A stretch of 64,000 nucleotides of DNA from Nocardia sp. NBC_00565. Lineage in GTDB: Bacteria > Actinomycetota > Actinomycetes > Mycobacteriales > Mycobacteriaceae. The position numbers were made by a program, and so were the translations under genes. Positions 46,653 to 54,643 of the stretch are shown one piece after another. How positions within the stretch are numbered: position 1 is the stretch's first letter; each line of letters starts with the position of its first letter. The stretch is taken from assembly GCF_036345915.1 (NCBI RefSeq), contig NZ_CP107785.1, positions 4,154,001-4,218,000 on the forward strand, written 5' to 3'. Below the pieces are notes generated by a model. The model was not told where the DNA came from. It saw nothing but the letters and a program-made list of their open reading frames with translations, and ran no database searches.

Positions 46653-47521
46653 AGATCGCGCTGGATCCGACCCCGTTCCACAGCACGCACTCGCTGCTGG
46701 AGTTCCCGCGGGTGGTGGCCGAATGTGGTTATGAATACCTGCAATTGACTCCGCACAAGGACTTCATCCCATTCTTCAATCACCCCAAGGCCGATGACGA
46801 TCTGGTGCGTAAGTTCCGCAAGGCGTGCTCGGACGCCGGCGTCGGCATCGCATCCGTGCTGCCGGTACTGCGCTGGTCCAGCCCGGACCCCGACGCCCGC
46901 GAGGCCGCGATCCGGTACTGGAAGCGCGTCATCCAGATCACTGTCGACCTCGGCGTGCAGCGCATCAACACCGAATTCTCCGGCCGCCCCGAAAAGGCCG
47001 AGGAATCCGAACGCGCCTTCTACCGGTCGATGGAGGAGTTGGTGCCGATCGTCGAGCATGAGGGGCTCGATGTTCTCATCGACCCACACCCCGATGATTT
47101 CGTCGAGGACGGCCTCGACGCGATCCGGATGATCCGCGGCATAAACAGCCGCAACTTCGGCCTGGTCTACGTCGCCTGCCACACCTATCACATGGGCGGC
47201 AATATGACCGAGATCATCCGCACCGCAGGCGACGTGCTGCGCCTGGTCCACGTCGCCGACACCATGGACCATCACCGCAGCAACGGATTGCGCTACATCA
47301 CCAACCCGCCGGGCAATCCAGTACGCGTGCATCAGCACCTCAAGATCGGCGACGGAGATCTGGACTGGGACGAATTCTTCGGCACGCTCGGCGAAATCGG
47401 CTTCTACGACCGCGACACCGTCATGGTTTCGAGCGTGTTCGCCGAGAACGAGCGCGCCGAGGACGTGTCCCGCTACCAGCACAAGACCATGACCGACTAC
47501 ATCGCGCGCCACCGCGCCTGA
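46649..47521 (+). CDS. iolH: IolH-type sugar-phosphate isomerase/epimerase family protein
   Basis: The 290-residue TIM barrel begins MKIALDPTPFHSTHSLLEF and has VDLGVQRINTEFSG, LIDPHPDDFVEDG, ACHTYHMGG and HVADTMDHHRSNG, with His/Glu/Asp metal ligands. IolH occurs in most iol clusters, but its exact reaction is not settled. It overlaps iolG by four bases and is followed 18 bp later by iolA. Confidence 0.85.
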   Translation: MKIALDPTPFHSTHSLLEFPRVVAECGYEYLQLTPHKDFIPFFNHPKADDDLVRKFRKACSDAGVGIASVLPVLRWSSPDPDAREAAIRYWKRVIQITVDLGVQRINTEFSGRPEKAEESERAFYRSMEELVPIVEHEGLDVLIDPHPDDFVEDGLDAIRMIRGINSRNFGLVYVACHTYHMGGNMTEIIRTAGDVLRLVHVADTMDHHRSNGLRYITNPPGNPVRVHQHLKIGDGDLDWDEFFGTLGEIGFYDRDTVMVSSVFAENERAEDVSRYQHKTMTDYIARHRA

Positions 47522-47539
47522 CGCCCACCACGAGGAATC

Positions 47540-49054
47540 ATGACTGTCACCACCGAAATCGGCCACTGGGTCGACGGAAAACCCTTCGCCGGAACATCTT
47601 CGGTCACCGCGCCGGTCACCAATCCCGCCACCGGACAGGTCACGGGAGCGGTGCGCATGGCCGATGTCGCCGACGTTCGCACCGCCATCGACGCCGCCAC
47701 CGCGGCGTTCCCCGACTGGCGCGACACCTCGCTGGCCAAGCGCACCGCGATCCTGTTCCGATTCCGCGAACTGCTCAACGCCCGCAAGCCAGAATTGGCC
47801 GCGATCATCACCGCCGAACACGGCAAGGTGCTCTCCGATGCCCTCGGTGAGGTCACCCGCGGCCAGGAAGTGGTCGAATTCGCTTGCGGCATACCACATC
47901 TACTCAAGGGCGGGTTCACCGAAAACGCGTCCACCCGCGTCGATGTCTACTCGCTGCGCGCTCCGCTGGGCCCGGTCGCGATCATCTCGCCGTTCAACTT
48001 TCCGGCCATGGTGCCGATGTGGTTCTTCCCCCTCGCCATCGCCGCCGGGAACACCGTCGTCCTGAAGCCGAGCGAGAAGGATCCCTCGGCAGCGCTGTGG
48101 ATCGCCCAGCTGTGGGCCGAAGCGGGCCTTCCCCCAGGCATTTTCAATGTCGTGCAGGGCGATAAGACCGCCGTCGACGAACTGCTCACCAACCCGGCGA
48201 TCAAGGCGGTGTCCTTCGTCGGCTCCACCCCGATCGCCCAGTACGTCTACTCGACCGGCACTGCGGCGGGTAAGCGAGTGCAGGCGCTCGGCGGGGCCAA
48301 GAACCACGCCGTCATCCTGCCCGACGCCGATCTGGACCTGGCCGCCGACGCCATGGTCAACGCCGGTTTCGGCTCGGCGGGCGAGCGCTGCATGGCGATC
48401 TCGGTCGCCGTCGCCGTCGGTGACATCGCCGACGATCTCGTCGTGAAGATCGCCGAACGCACCAGGACCCTGCGCACCGGCGACGGCCGCACCGAAGCCG
48501 ATATGGGTCCGCTGGTCACCGCCGCCCACCGTGACCGCGTCAGTGGCTACATCGATGCCGCCGACGCCGACGGCGCCACTATCGTCGTCGACGGACGCGG
48601 AGCCACCGGCGACGGCGGGACCGAGATCGATGTGTCCCAAGGCTTCTGGCTCGGCCCCACCCTCGTCGACCATGTCACACCCGATATGAGCGCCTACCGC
48701 GACGAGATCTTCGGGCCGGTGCTCTCGGTCGTCCGGGTCGACAGCTACGACCGAGCCCTCGATCTGATCAACAGCAACCCCTACGGCAACGGCACCGCCA
48801 TTTTCACCAACGACGGTGGCGCGGCTCGCCGTTTCCAGAACGAGGTCGAGGTCGGCATGGTCGGCATCAACGTGCCCATCCCGGTCCCCATGGCCTACTA
48901 CAGCTTCGGCGGGTGGAAGAACTCACTGTTCGGCGACACCCACGCCCACGGCACCGAAGGAGTCCAGTTCTTCACCCGCGCCAAGGCGATCACCAGCCGC
49001 TGGCTCGATCCCAGCCACGGCGGGCTGAATCTCGGCTTCCCCCAGAACGCCTGA
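47540..49054 (+). CDS. iolA: Methylmalonate-semialdehyde dehydrogenase (CoA-acylating) IolA
   Basis: This aldehyde-dehydrogenase-family enzyme converts malonate semialdehyde (from the aldolase step) to acetyl-CoA and CO2 with NAD and CoA. The 504-residue product has the nucleophile Cys in FGSAGERCMAIS, the ALGGAKNHAVILPDADLDLA region typical of MMSDH, and PFNFPAMVPMWFFPLAIAAGNTVVLKPSEKDP. It ends the catabolic pathway. Confidence 0.95.
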   Translation: MTVTTEIGHWVDGKPFAGTSSVTAPVTNPATGQVTGAVRMADVADVRTAIDAATAAFPDWRDTSLAKRTAILFRFRELLNARKPELAAIITAEHGKVLSDALGEVTRGQEVVEFACGIPHLLKGGFTENASTRVDVYSLRAPLGPVAIISPFNFPAMVPMWFFPLAIAAGNTVVLKPSEKDPSAALWIAQLWAEAGLPPGIFNVVQGDKTAVDELLTNPAIKAVSFVGSTPIAQYVYSTGTAAGKRVQALGGAKNHAVILPDADLDLAADAMVNAGFGSAGERCMAISVAVAVGDIADDLVVKIAERTRTLRTGDGRTEADMGPLVTAAHRDRVSGYIDAADADGATIVVDGRGATGDGGTEIDVSQGFWLGPTLVDHVTPDMSAYRDEIFGPVLSVVRVDSYDRALDLINSNPYGNGTAIFTNDGGAARRFQNEVEVGMVGINVPIPVPMAYYSFGGWKNSLFGDTHAHGTEGVQFFTRAKAITSRWLDPSHGGLNLGFPQNA

Positions 49055-49091
49055 GCTCGGCCCTGGATCGGGCGGCGCCTACGCTGCGCTG

Positions 49092-50384
49092 GTGAACATG
49101 CGACGCGCGTACCTGATCTGGGGCTGTGGCGTCGCCGCCTACCTGATCGCGGTGCTGCAGCGCACCTCATTCGGGGTATCCGGCCTGGCCGCGGCCGATC
49201 GTTTCCAAGTCGGCCCCGCAACCCTGTCCGGATTCGTCGTACTCCAGGTGGTCGTCTACGCCGCCATGCAGATCCCGGCCGGGTTACTGCTGGACCGCCT
49301 CGGAGCCAGGGCCATGATCGGCACGGGTGCCGCGATCATGGCCCTGGGCCAGACTCTGCTGGCATCCGCGGAGCTGCTTCCGCTCGCGATCGCGGGCCGG
49401 ATCCTGGTCGGCACCGGCGACGCGTTGACCTTCATCTCGGTGCTACGCCTGGTCCCGCAATGGTTCCCGGCCCGGCGGGTCCCGCTCATTTCGCAATTGA
49501 CCGGCCAGCTCGGGCAACTCGGCCAGATACTGTCCGCCATCCCATTCCTCGCGCTCCTGCACTCGGCCGGATGGACCCCCGCGTACCTGTCCGCGGCCGC
49601 TGTCGGGATGCTGTTCGCGGTGCTGGCCACCGCCGTCATCCGCAACGCACCACCGGGTCAGGATATCCGGGTCGTACCCGCCGGGCTGCGCGAGATCGGT
49701 GCCCAGATCCGGAAGGTGTGGCTGCATCCGGGCACCCGGCTCGGGTTCTTCAGCCATATGGGGACCCAGTTCTCCATCACCACCTTCGCCCTCATGTGGG
49801 GCATTCCGTATCTGGTATCCGCACAAGGCCTGTCGCAGCCGGTCGCCGGGGTCTTGCTGACCGTGTCGGTCTGCGCGGCAATGGTCGCCGGACCGGTATT
49901 GGGTGTCCTCAGCGCCCGCTATCCGCTTCGCCGGTCCTGGCTGGTGCTGACGATCATGAGCGCCAACGCCACGGTGTGGACGGTGGTGCTCGCCCTCGAT
50001 GACCCGGCACCGGTCTGGCTGCTCGCCTTGCTGGTGGTCGTCATCTCGGTCGGCGGTCCTGGCTCGATGATCGGATTCGACGTCGCCCGCATGTTCGCCC
50101 CGAACACCAGCCTCGGCACCGCCCAGGGGATGGTCAACATCGGCGGGTTCCTCGCCACCCTCACCCTCATCGAAGCCATCGGGCTCGTACTCGAGCACGC
50201 CGGCGGCTACGGCTTCGACGCCTTCCGCTCGGCGTGGCTGCTCCAATACCCGATCTGGGTCATCGCCGGCATCGGGGTCCTCGTCACCCGCGCAAAGACG
50301 CGCCGCCACCTAGCCACCCAGGGCATCCACCTCACCCCGCTGCGCATGGTCATCGCGCGGATCCGAACCAGAAGTCGAGACTGA
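49092..50384 (+). CDS. MFS transporter
   Basis: The 430-residue product has 12 helices and the MFS motif between helices 2 and 3 (QIPAGLLLDRLGARAMIGTGAAI). A PGTRLGFFSHMGTQFSITTFALMWGIPYL segment starts the second half. It is unlike the sugar porters and closer to general aromatic-acid or drug/nitrate-type MFS. The start is the GTG at 49092, 37 bp after iolA, so it may be the last gene of the iol operon. The substrate is not visible. Confidence 0.8.
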   Translation: MNMRRAYLIWGCGVAAYLIAVLQRTSFGVSGLAAADRFQVGPATLSGFVVLQVVVYAAMQIPAGLLLDRLGARAMIGTGAAIMALGQTLLASAELLPLAIAGRILVGTGDALTFISVLRLVPQWFPARRVPLISQLTGQLGQLGQILSAIPFLALLHSAGWTPAYLSAAAVGMLFAVLATAVIRNAPPGQDIRVVPAGLREIGAQIRKVWLHPGTRLGFFSHMGTQFSITTFALMWGIPYLVSAQGLSQPVAGVLLTVSVCAAMVAGPVLGVLSARYPLRRSWLVLTIMSANATVWTVVLALDDPAPVWLLALLVVVISVGGPGSMIGFDVARMFAPNTSLGTAQGMVNIGGFLATLTLIEAIGLVLEHAGGYGFDAFRSAWLLQYPIWVIAGIGVLVTRAKTRRHLATQGIHLTPLRMVIARIRTRSRD

Positions 50385-50588
50385 GGCAGCCGCCTGAACT
50401 TCCCTCGCTAGCCGAGAGCGCGGACAGTGAGAACCAACTCGCGATGTGTTCGGGGGCGAGCAAGAACTGGTGCGCTGACCTCGCATCATCGTCGTACCCC
50501 CAGTTCTCGCAAGCGATTTCGTCGTTATGGACTAGATCTCCCGCACTGATCGCTACGAGCGCAGACTAACCGGTCTGTCTGACAGAAA

Positions 50589-50639
50589 AGCGCCCCGCCT
50601 TCGTCCTTGTGGCTTGGGTCCACTCGGAGGCGGGGCGCT
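50589..50639 (-). terminator. Terminator after the Clp-domain gene
   Basis: A 12-bp GC-rich stem (50589-50600 with 50628-50639) closes a 27-base loop; on the minus strand it is followed by TTTTCTGTC. It lies 17 bp past the stop codon of the Clp_N-domain gene. Confidence 0.7.
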
Positions 50640-50655
50640 CTCGGCATTTCAGGAC

Positions 50656-51081
50656 TCAGCTCGGCGGCTCATGGTGCTCGGTGACTGTGCCGTCTGGATG
50701 TTCGGTGACGACCCGCCCGTCCGGGAAATGTTCGACCACCCGGCCATCGAGAAACCGGGCACGGCTCCGCACTTCCTTGAAGCGATCGCTGTCCATCGTC
50801 GCGGTCAGAACTGCTGTGATCTGGTCCGGGGCGATGCCCATGAATCGAAGTTTCTGAGTTGGGACCGAGTCCGCGTCGTCGAGGATGGCGAGCATCAGAT
50901 GTTCCACCCCGACATAGCCGTCGCCACGCTCGCGGGCGATCGACTCCGCAGACCTGATCACGTCCGCGTACCTCGGGGTGAAAACAAGCCCGTCGTGGGG
51001 TCGATCACCATCGACCCCGTGCCCCGAGTGTGCCCCAACGCGCGGATATCGGCAGACAATGGCGGTCGAACACGGCGACAT
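50656..51081 (-). CDS. Stand-alone Clp N-terminal (Clp_R) domain protein
   Basis: The centre (about 35-102) is a Clp_R repeat domain: FTPRYADVIRSAESIARERGDGYVGVEHLMLAILDDADSVPTQKLRFMG. This is the substrate/adaptor-binding module of ClpC/ClpA, but no AAA+ ATPase module follows. The C-terminus is a short polar tail with the repeated pattern DGRVVEHFPDGRVVTEHPDGTVTEH, which may form beta hairpins. The start is uncertain; ATG 51081 is the only in-frame ATG upstream. A role as adaptor or decoy for Clp proteases is inference. Confidence 0.6.
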   Translation of the reverse strand: MSPCSTAIVCRYPRVGAHSGHGVDGDRPHDGLVFTPRYADVIRSAESIARERGDGYVGVEHLMLAILDDADSVPTQKLRFMGIAPDQITAVLTATMDSDRFKEVRSRARFLDGRVVEHFPDGRVVTEHPDGTVTEHHEPPS

Positions 51082-51140
51082 GTCCCCAGGTCAATGGGAT
51101 GAAAATCCCCTCGACCAGGTGATATGGCGAGGGGATGGAG

Positions 51141-51212
51141 TGGTCCCAGCTGGTTTCGAACCAGCGACCTTCCGCGTGTGAGGCGGACGCTCTCCCGCTG
51201 AGCTATGGGACC
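51141..51212 (-). tRNA. tRNA-Val (CAC)
   Basis: A 72-nt cloverleaf starts GGTCCCATAGCTCAGCGGGA and has the T-loop GGTTCGAAACC. The anticodon loop is CTCACAC, giving CAC. The acceptor stem closes with TGGGACC and discriminator A. CCA is not encoded. It lies about 480 bp from and opposite to the next tRNA cluster. Confidence 0.95.
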
Positions 51213-51694
51213 AAAGTTGGTGTCCGACCGGCGCGGAGCGCTCGTTCGAACGAGATGGAACCTTAGCACGCACCACCGGCGTCCCACCAAATCGCCACCC
51301 CGCAGGTGCTGGGCTCCGGATTTCTCGGGTTGATTTCGCTGGCGCGCTCGGCGAATTGCCATGGTTCCCAGCGGGTCCGGTGTGCTGCACGAACCGCACA
51401 TGGACGCGACCGCCGTGAGCGCGGGGAGTCGCGCACCCATGGCGCACGCAGTGACAGCCGCACCTTCATCGGGCCGTATCGGGTGCGGATTTCCGACGTC
51501 GGATGGGCGGCGTCGGGCCAACTGGCCACGATCCAGGGCCGGCGACAACCGAGCGGACCTGATCGAGGCTTCCGAACGACACCCGTGTAATTCAACTTCA
51601 GGCCGTTCTACCAGCGGATTTGTAGGTTGCGCCGAACGTCGGCTAATGTTCTGTCTCGCACCACGGAGGGCAGCGAGCCCCCGGAGATGCAAAT
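51213..51694. other. Intergenic region between the two tRNA groups
   Basis: This stretch of about 480 bp has no convincing gene on either strand. It must contain the promoter of the Gly-Cys-Val tRNA operon (plus strand) and that of the divergent Val(CAC) gene. Confidence 0.5.
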
Positions 51695-51767
51695 GCGGAT
51701 GTAGCGCAGCTGGTAGCGCATCACCTTGCCAAGGTGAGGGTCGCGGGTTCGAATCCCGTCATCCGCT
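51695..51767 (+). tRNA. tRNA-Gly (GCC)
   Basis: A 73-nt cloverleaf begins GCGGATGTAGCGCAGCTGGT. Its anticodon loop is TTGCCAA (GCC), its T-loop is GGTTCGAATCC, and its acceptor stem is GCGGATG/CATCCGC with discriminator T, as usual for Gly. It is first in the Gly-Cys-Val tRNA trio found in many actinobacteria. Confidence 0.95.
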
Positions 51768-51812
51768 CGAGGAGTAGGGCCAGGCAGTAATTCCAGCCTT
51801 CCCCCTTCGCAC

Positions 51813-51883
51813 GGTGGAGTGGCCGAGTGGTGAGGCAACGGCCTGCAAAGCCGTGCACACGGGTTCGATTCCCGTCTCCACCT
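51813..51883 (+). tRNA. tRNA-Cys (GCA)
   Basis: A 71-nt cloverleaf starts GGTGGAGTGGCCGAGTGGTG and has the anticodon loop CTGCAAA (GCA). The T-arm is GGGTTCGATTCCC and the acceptor stem is GGTGGAG/CTCCACC with discriminator T, the Cys identity base. It lies 45 bp after tRNA-Gly and 1 bp before tRNA-Val. Confidence 0.95.
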
Positions 51884-51884
51884 C

Positions 51885-51959
51885 GCGCGATTAGCTCAGC
51901 GGGAGAGCGCTTCCCTGACACGGAAGAGGTCACTGGTTCAATCCCAGTATCGCGCACCA
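51885..51959 (+). tRNA. tRNA-Val (GAC), with encoded CCA; likely integration site
   Basis: The 72-nt body (51885-51956) is GCGCGATTAGCTCAGCGGGA with anticodon loop CTGACAC (GAC). The T-loop is GGTTCAATCCC, the acceptor stem closes with ATCGCGC, and discriminator A precedes encoded CCA (51957-51959). The 3' end of the gene is directly followed by a truncated tyrosine integrase, so it probably was the attachment site of an integrated element. Confidence 0.93.
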
Positions 51960-52087
51960 CCGTAGTACCAGGTTAGAGGCACTTTCTGAGGAAACTCAGA
52001 GGGTGCCTCTTCTGTTTTTCAGCCTCCGAACACACGCTCAGCACACACAAGGTTGAGTAACTCCGGGCTAGCGGGAACAACTCCGAG

Positions 52088-52579
52088 CTACTTCGAGCCA
52101 TTCGACATGGCCGCACCGAGTAGCGCAGCGTGCGCCTCGAGGTCCTTCGGGAACAGGTCGATGTAGACCGATTCCGTGATCGCCGTGGATGCGTGGCCCA
52201 TCCACTCAGCGATGTACCGCGATGAGATACCCGCCGACGCGCACAGACTCGCGAACGTGTGCCGCAAGTCGTGCACGGTGAGTTCGGTTTCGCCGTCGTC
52301 GTCGAGATACAGCCCGGCCAGCTTCCCGGCGGGGTGCGACACCCGCTTGTTCCAGTTGGTCTGCCGGATCGTTCCGCCAGTCGCGGCGGTGAACACCAGC
52401 GCGGCGGCGGGCTTGCCCTCGACGTGCACGCGGAGTTCATCGACCAAGACGGGTACGAGATCGAGAGTTCGCTTCTTGTCCCCCTTGGGCAGACCCAATA
52501 CCAACTTGCCGTTGACATCGGTGTACGCCTCGAACACCCGCACGTGCAGGGCATCGAGATCGAAAGGAAGTCCGGGCAT
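52088..52579 (-). pseudogene. Tyrosine integrase, 5'-truncated
   Basis: The 163-residue frame is the C-terminal catalytic domain of a phage/plasmid-type tyrosine recombinase. It has the central strands LPKGDKKRTLDLVPVLVDELRVHV, HDLRHTFASLCASAG (H-x-x-R), WMGHAS (the second His) and a Tyr in ESVYIDLF. The N-terminal core-binding and arm domains, and the first catalytic Arg, are missing. Upstream sequence has no homologous frame. It ends near tRNA-Val, typical for site-specific integration into tRNA 3' ends. Confidence 0.85.
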
Positions 52580-52781
52580 ACTGCGTCCGCTCGTCCCGCC
52601 ACAAGCGTTTGGGGGTTCTCCGATGTATTGCGGGTAGCCGACACGCGAGAACTGTTAGAGGCAGTCATGCAAAAGCACTGCGCTGCAACACAACACAAGA
52701 CATCGTGCCGATTGCCGCAATCCCGCATCTGGGGCTTTGTCCAGCCAACCAACCAACCTTCAACCCAACGGAGCACACGAG

Positions 52782-52961
52782 ATGTCAGCTCTACTGACCC
52801 CCGCCGAGACCGCCGCCCGCCTGCGCGTGCACCCGCAGACGCTGATCAATTGGCGGGGAGAAGGACGCGGCCCGCGCTCGTTCAAGATCGGCCGCCGCCG
52901 GTTCTACGACGAACACGACATCGACGCCTGGATTCTCGAACAGAAGCTCGCCAGCGCGTAA
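52782..52961 (+). CDS. Excisionase-like helix-turn-helix protein
   Basis: The 59-residue product reads like AlpA/Xis-type excisionase: LTPAETAARLRVHPQTLINWRGEGRGPRSFKIGRRRFYDEHDIDAWI. These proteins bend DNA at att sites and let integrases excise elements. It lies divergent from the broken integrase and thus marks the same mobile element. Confidence 0.88.
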   Translation: MSALLTPAETAARLRVHPQTLINWRGEGRGPRSFKIGRRRFYDEHDIDAWILEQKLASA

Positions 52962-53063
52962 GGGTTCCGTTCATCCCGTCCAAAGGACCTCAGAGATTCG
53001 CTAACACGGCCGGAGCCGGATGCGCGCACACCGCACGCGAAACCTGTTGCCGCCGTGTCTACT

Positions 53064-53159
53064 TCATTCGTCGTAGTCGGATGGCCAGAAGATCATTGCG
53101 ACGACGACGGCCAGCGGTAGCGCTATCACGAACACAAGACCGGCTTGCGTCGCGCTCAT
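53064..53159 (-). CDS. 31-residue membrane peptide coupled to the resolvase-like gene
   Basis: The peptide is MSATQAGLVFVIALPLAVVV and then AMIFWPSDYDE, one membrane helix and an acidic C-terminus. The ATG at 53159 overlaps the TGA of the upstream gene (ATGA), which supports translation. It is too short for common gene finders. The function is unknown; small coupled membrane peptides in mobile elements may act in DNA transfer or immunity, but nothing here proves it. Confidence 0.6.
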   Translation of the reverse strand: MSATQAGLVFVIALPLAVVVAMIFWPSDYDE

Positions 53160-53449
53160 CGGCGCACCCCGCCGAGTGCCGACCAGCGGCCGAACGACGC
53201 ACGCGGCGTGGCACATTCGACGTCGGCAACCGACATCAACCGATGCAGCGTCAGCGCGTCCACGTGCGCTGAGGACGGCAGCAAGACCACCTCGGCCCCC
53301 GAGGACTCGACCTGCTCGACCAGACCGAGCACGGAAGTCGGATCGGCAAACCGCAGTGGGTATCCCAACCGCCGCGCCAAACGGCGTACCTGTGCCGTGT
53401 CCCAATCCGGTGTCGGTGAACACGGGTCTATCCATCCGAGCGCGTCCAT
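53156..53449 (-). CDS. Small element-associated protein, resolvase-N-like
   Basis: The 97-residue product reads MDALGWIDPCSPTPDWDTAQ, then VRRLARRLGYPLRF, VEQVESSGAEVVLLPSSAHVDALTLHRLMSVADVECA. The alternation of a LARRLGY-type helix and a D/E-V-V-L-P strand with a following S-x-x-H resembles the N-terminal part of serine resolvases. The catalytic Ser/Arg pattern is not complete. Such proteins recur beside XRE regulators in integrative elements of Nocardia and mycobacteria. It is divergent from that XRE gene. Confidence 0.6.
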   Translation of the reverse strand: MDALGWIDPCSPTPDWDTAQVRRLARRLGYPLRFADPTSVLGLVEQVESSGAEVVLLPSSAHVDALTLHRLMSVADVECATPRASFGRWSALGGVRR

Positions 53450-53538
53450 TCCCCTGCCTTCTGTCCCCTGTCGCTGGTAGGCACCCGCCGCCGAGGACCA
53501 GCGTCGACCCGGCGGCGGTGCTGAAATTGACGCTATGT

Positions 53539-53574
53539 GTGGACAGTTGGCGCTCCTACGGTTTCGCCGTCCAC
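53539..53574. promoter_or_regulatory. Inverted repeat in the XRE/resolvase-like divergent promoter
   Basis: GTGGAC (53539-53544) and GTCCAC (53569-53574) form outer arms; GGCG and CGCC form inner arms (53549-53552, 53565-53568). It covers the likely promoter of the XRE gene and ends on its first in-frame ATG. Autoregulation is inferred. Confidence 0.45.
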
Positions 53575-53604
53575 ATGCGTCTACAGCCCCGTTACGCTGG
53601 AGTG

Positions 53605-54543
53605 GTGGAAACCGGGGCACTCATGCGTGCCGCCCGCGAGGCGGCGGGCATTTCCCTGCGCGGGATGGCGGAACGGACCTTCTACAGCAAGGCGTACCTG
53701 TCCCTGATCGAGACCGGACAACGCCCGGTGCCCGCTGGGGTGACCGCCGCCTACGAGAGGGTGCTGGGGACAACGGACCTGGGCCGCCTCACTGCCGCAA
53801 CGAGATCGGCCGCGAGCGTGGACGCCAGCGCCCTGGCGGACGTCGCCACGATGCTCTCGTCTACTCGGCGGATCGAGGACGCGGCCGGTGCGCGGGCGGT
53901 ACTTCCGGCCGTGCGCGGCATGTCCGCCATGACCGTGCAGTTCGCCCGTGAGGCGCGAACGGCGCGAACGGAGGCGGCGGCGCTCGCCTCCGAGATCACG
54001 CAGTACCGGGGTTGGCTCGAACACGCGGTAGGGGCGGACACCGCTGCGCGGCGAAGCCTGTCCACGGCAGTGGACCTGGCGGCGGAGTCCCGCGACCCGG
54101 ACCGGCTCGTCCATAGCCTCGGTTTCGCCGGATACGTGGCTTGGAGTGCGACAGGGGACTACGGCGAAGTGATCGCCCTCTCGGACGCCGCGCTGGCCGT
54201 CCGTGGCGCGCATCCCGTCCTGATCGCCTACGCAAGGATGCGGCGGGCGGAGCTGCTGGCCGCGCGCGGGGAGACGCAGAAAGCCCGGGTGGCCCTGGCC
54301 GACGCGGACTCGGCGACCGAAGCGGCGCACGGCGTCGAACCGCCGGAAGCAATGTACTGGTGGACTCCCGGATTCGGTGCGGTGCAACGCGGTGGTGTTC
54401 TGTCCTTGTTGGGGGACACGGCCCATGCGATCGAGGAAGCCACGGACGGCCTGGCGGCGATGCCTGTAGAGCACCGCCGGACTGAATGGCTGGCATCCGC
54501 GCTACGCCGCGTCGACCCGGACATGAGCGCGGTCAGCGGGTAG
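53605..54543 (+). CDS. XRE-family transcriptional regulator with helical C-terminal domain
   Basis: The N-terminal HTH is ALMRAAREAAGISLRGMAERTFYSKAYLSLIETGQRPVP. The remaining 240 residues form a TPR-like helical domain (LASEITQYRGWLEHAVGADTAARRSL, AYARMRRAELLAARGETQKARVALADADSATEAA). This layout occurs in actinobacterial regulators of mobile elements and secondary metabolism. Starts at GTG 53605 (312 residues), GTG 53602 or ATG 53575 are possible; the RBS is not decisive. It lies divergent from the small resolvase-like gene. Confidence 0.8.
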   Translation: METGALMRAAREAAGISLRGMAERTFYSKAYLSLIETGQRPVPAGVTAAYERVLGTTDLGRLTAATRSAASVDASALADVATMLSSTRRIEDAAGARAVLPAVRGMSAMTVQFAREARTARTEAAALASEITQYRGWLEHAVGADTAARRSLSTAVDLAAESRDPDRLVHSLGFAGYVAWSATGDYGEVIALSDAALAVRGAHPVLIAYARMRRAELLAARGETQKARVALADADSATEAAHGVEPPEAMYWWTPGFGAVQRGGVLSLLGDTAHAIEEATDGLAAMPVEHRRTEWLASALRRVDPDMSAVSG

Positions 54544-54643
54544 GCGCGGTGCCCGCGTGAGTACAGTAGTCGGGAGTTTTCGTGCATGCATTGGCATGAG
54601 TGGTCCAGTGACCAACCTCTTTACGCGCGTACGGCTTCACTGC

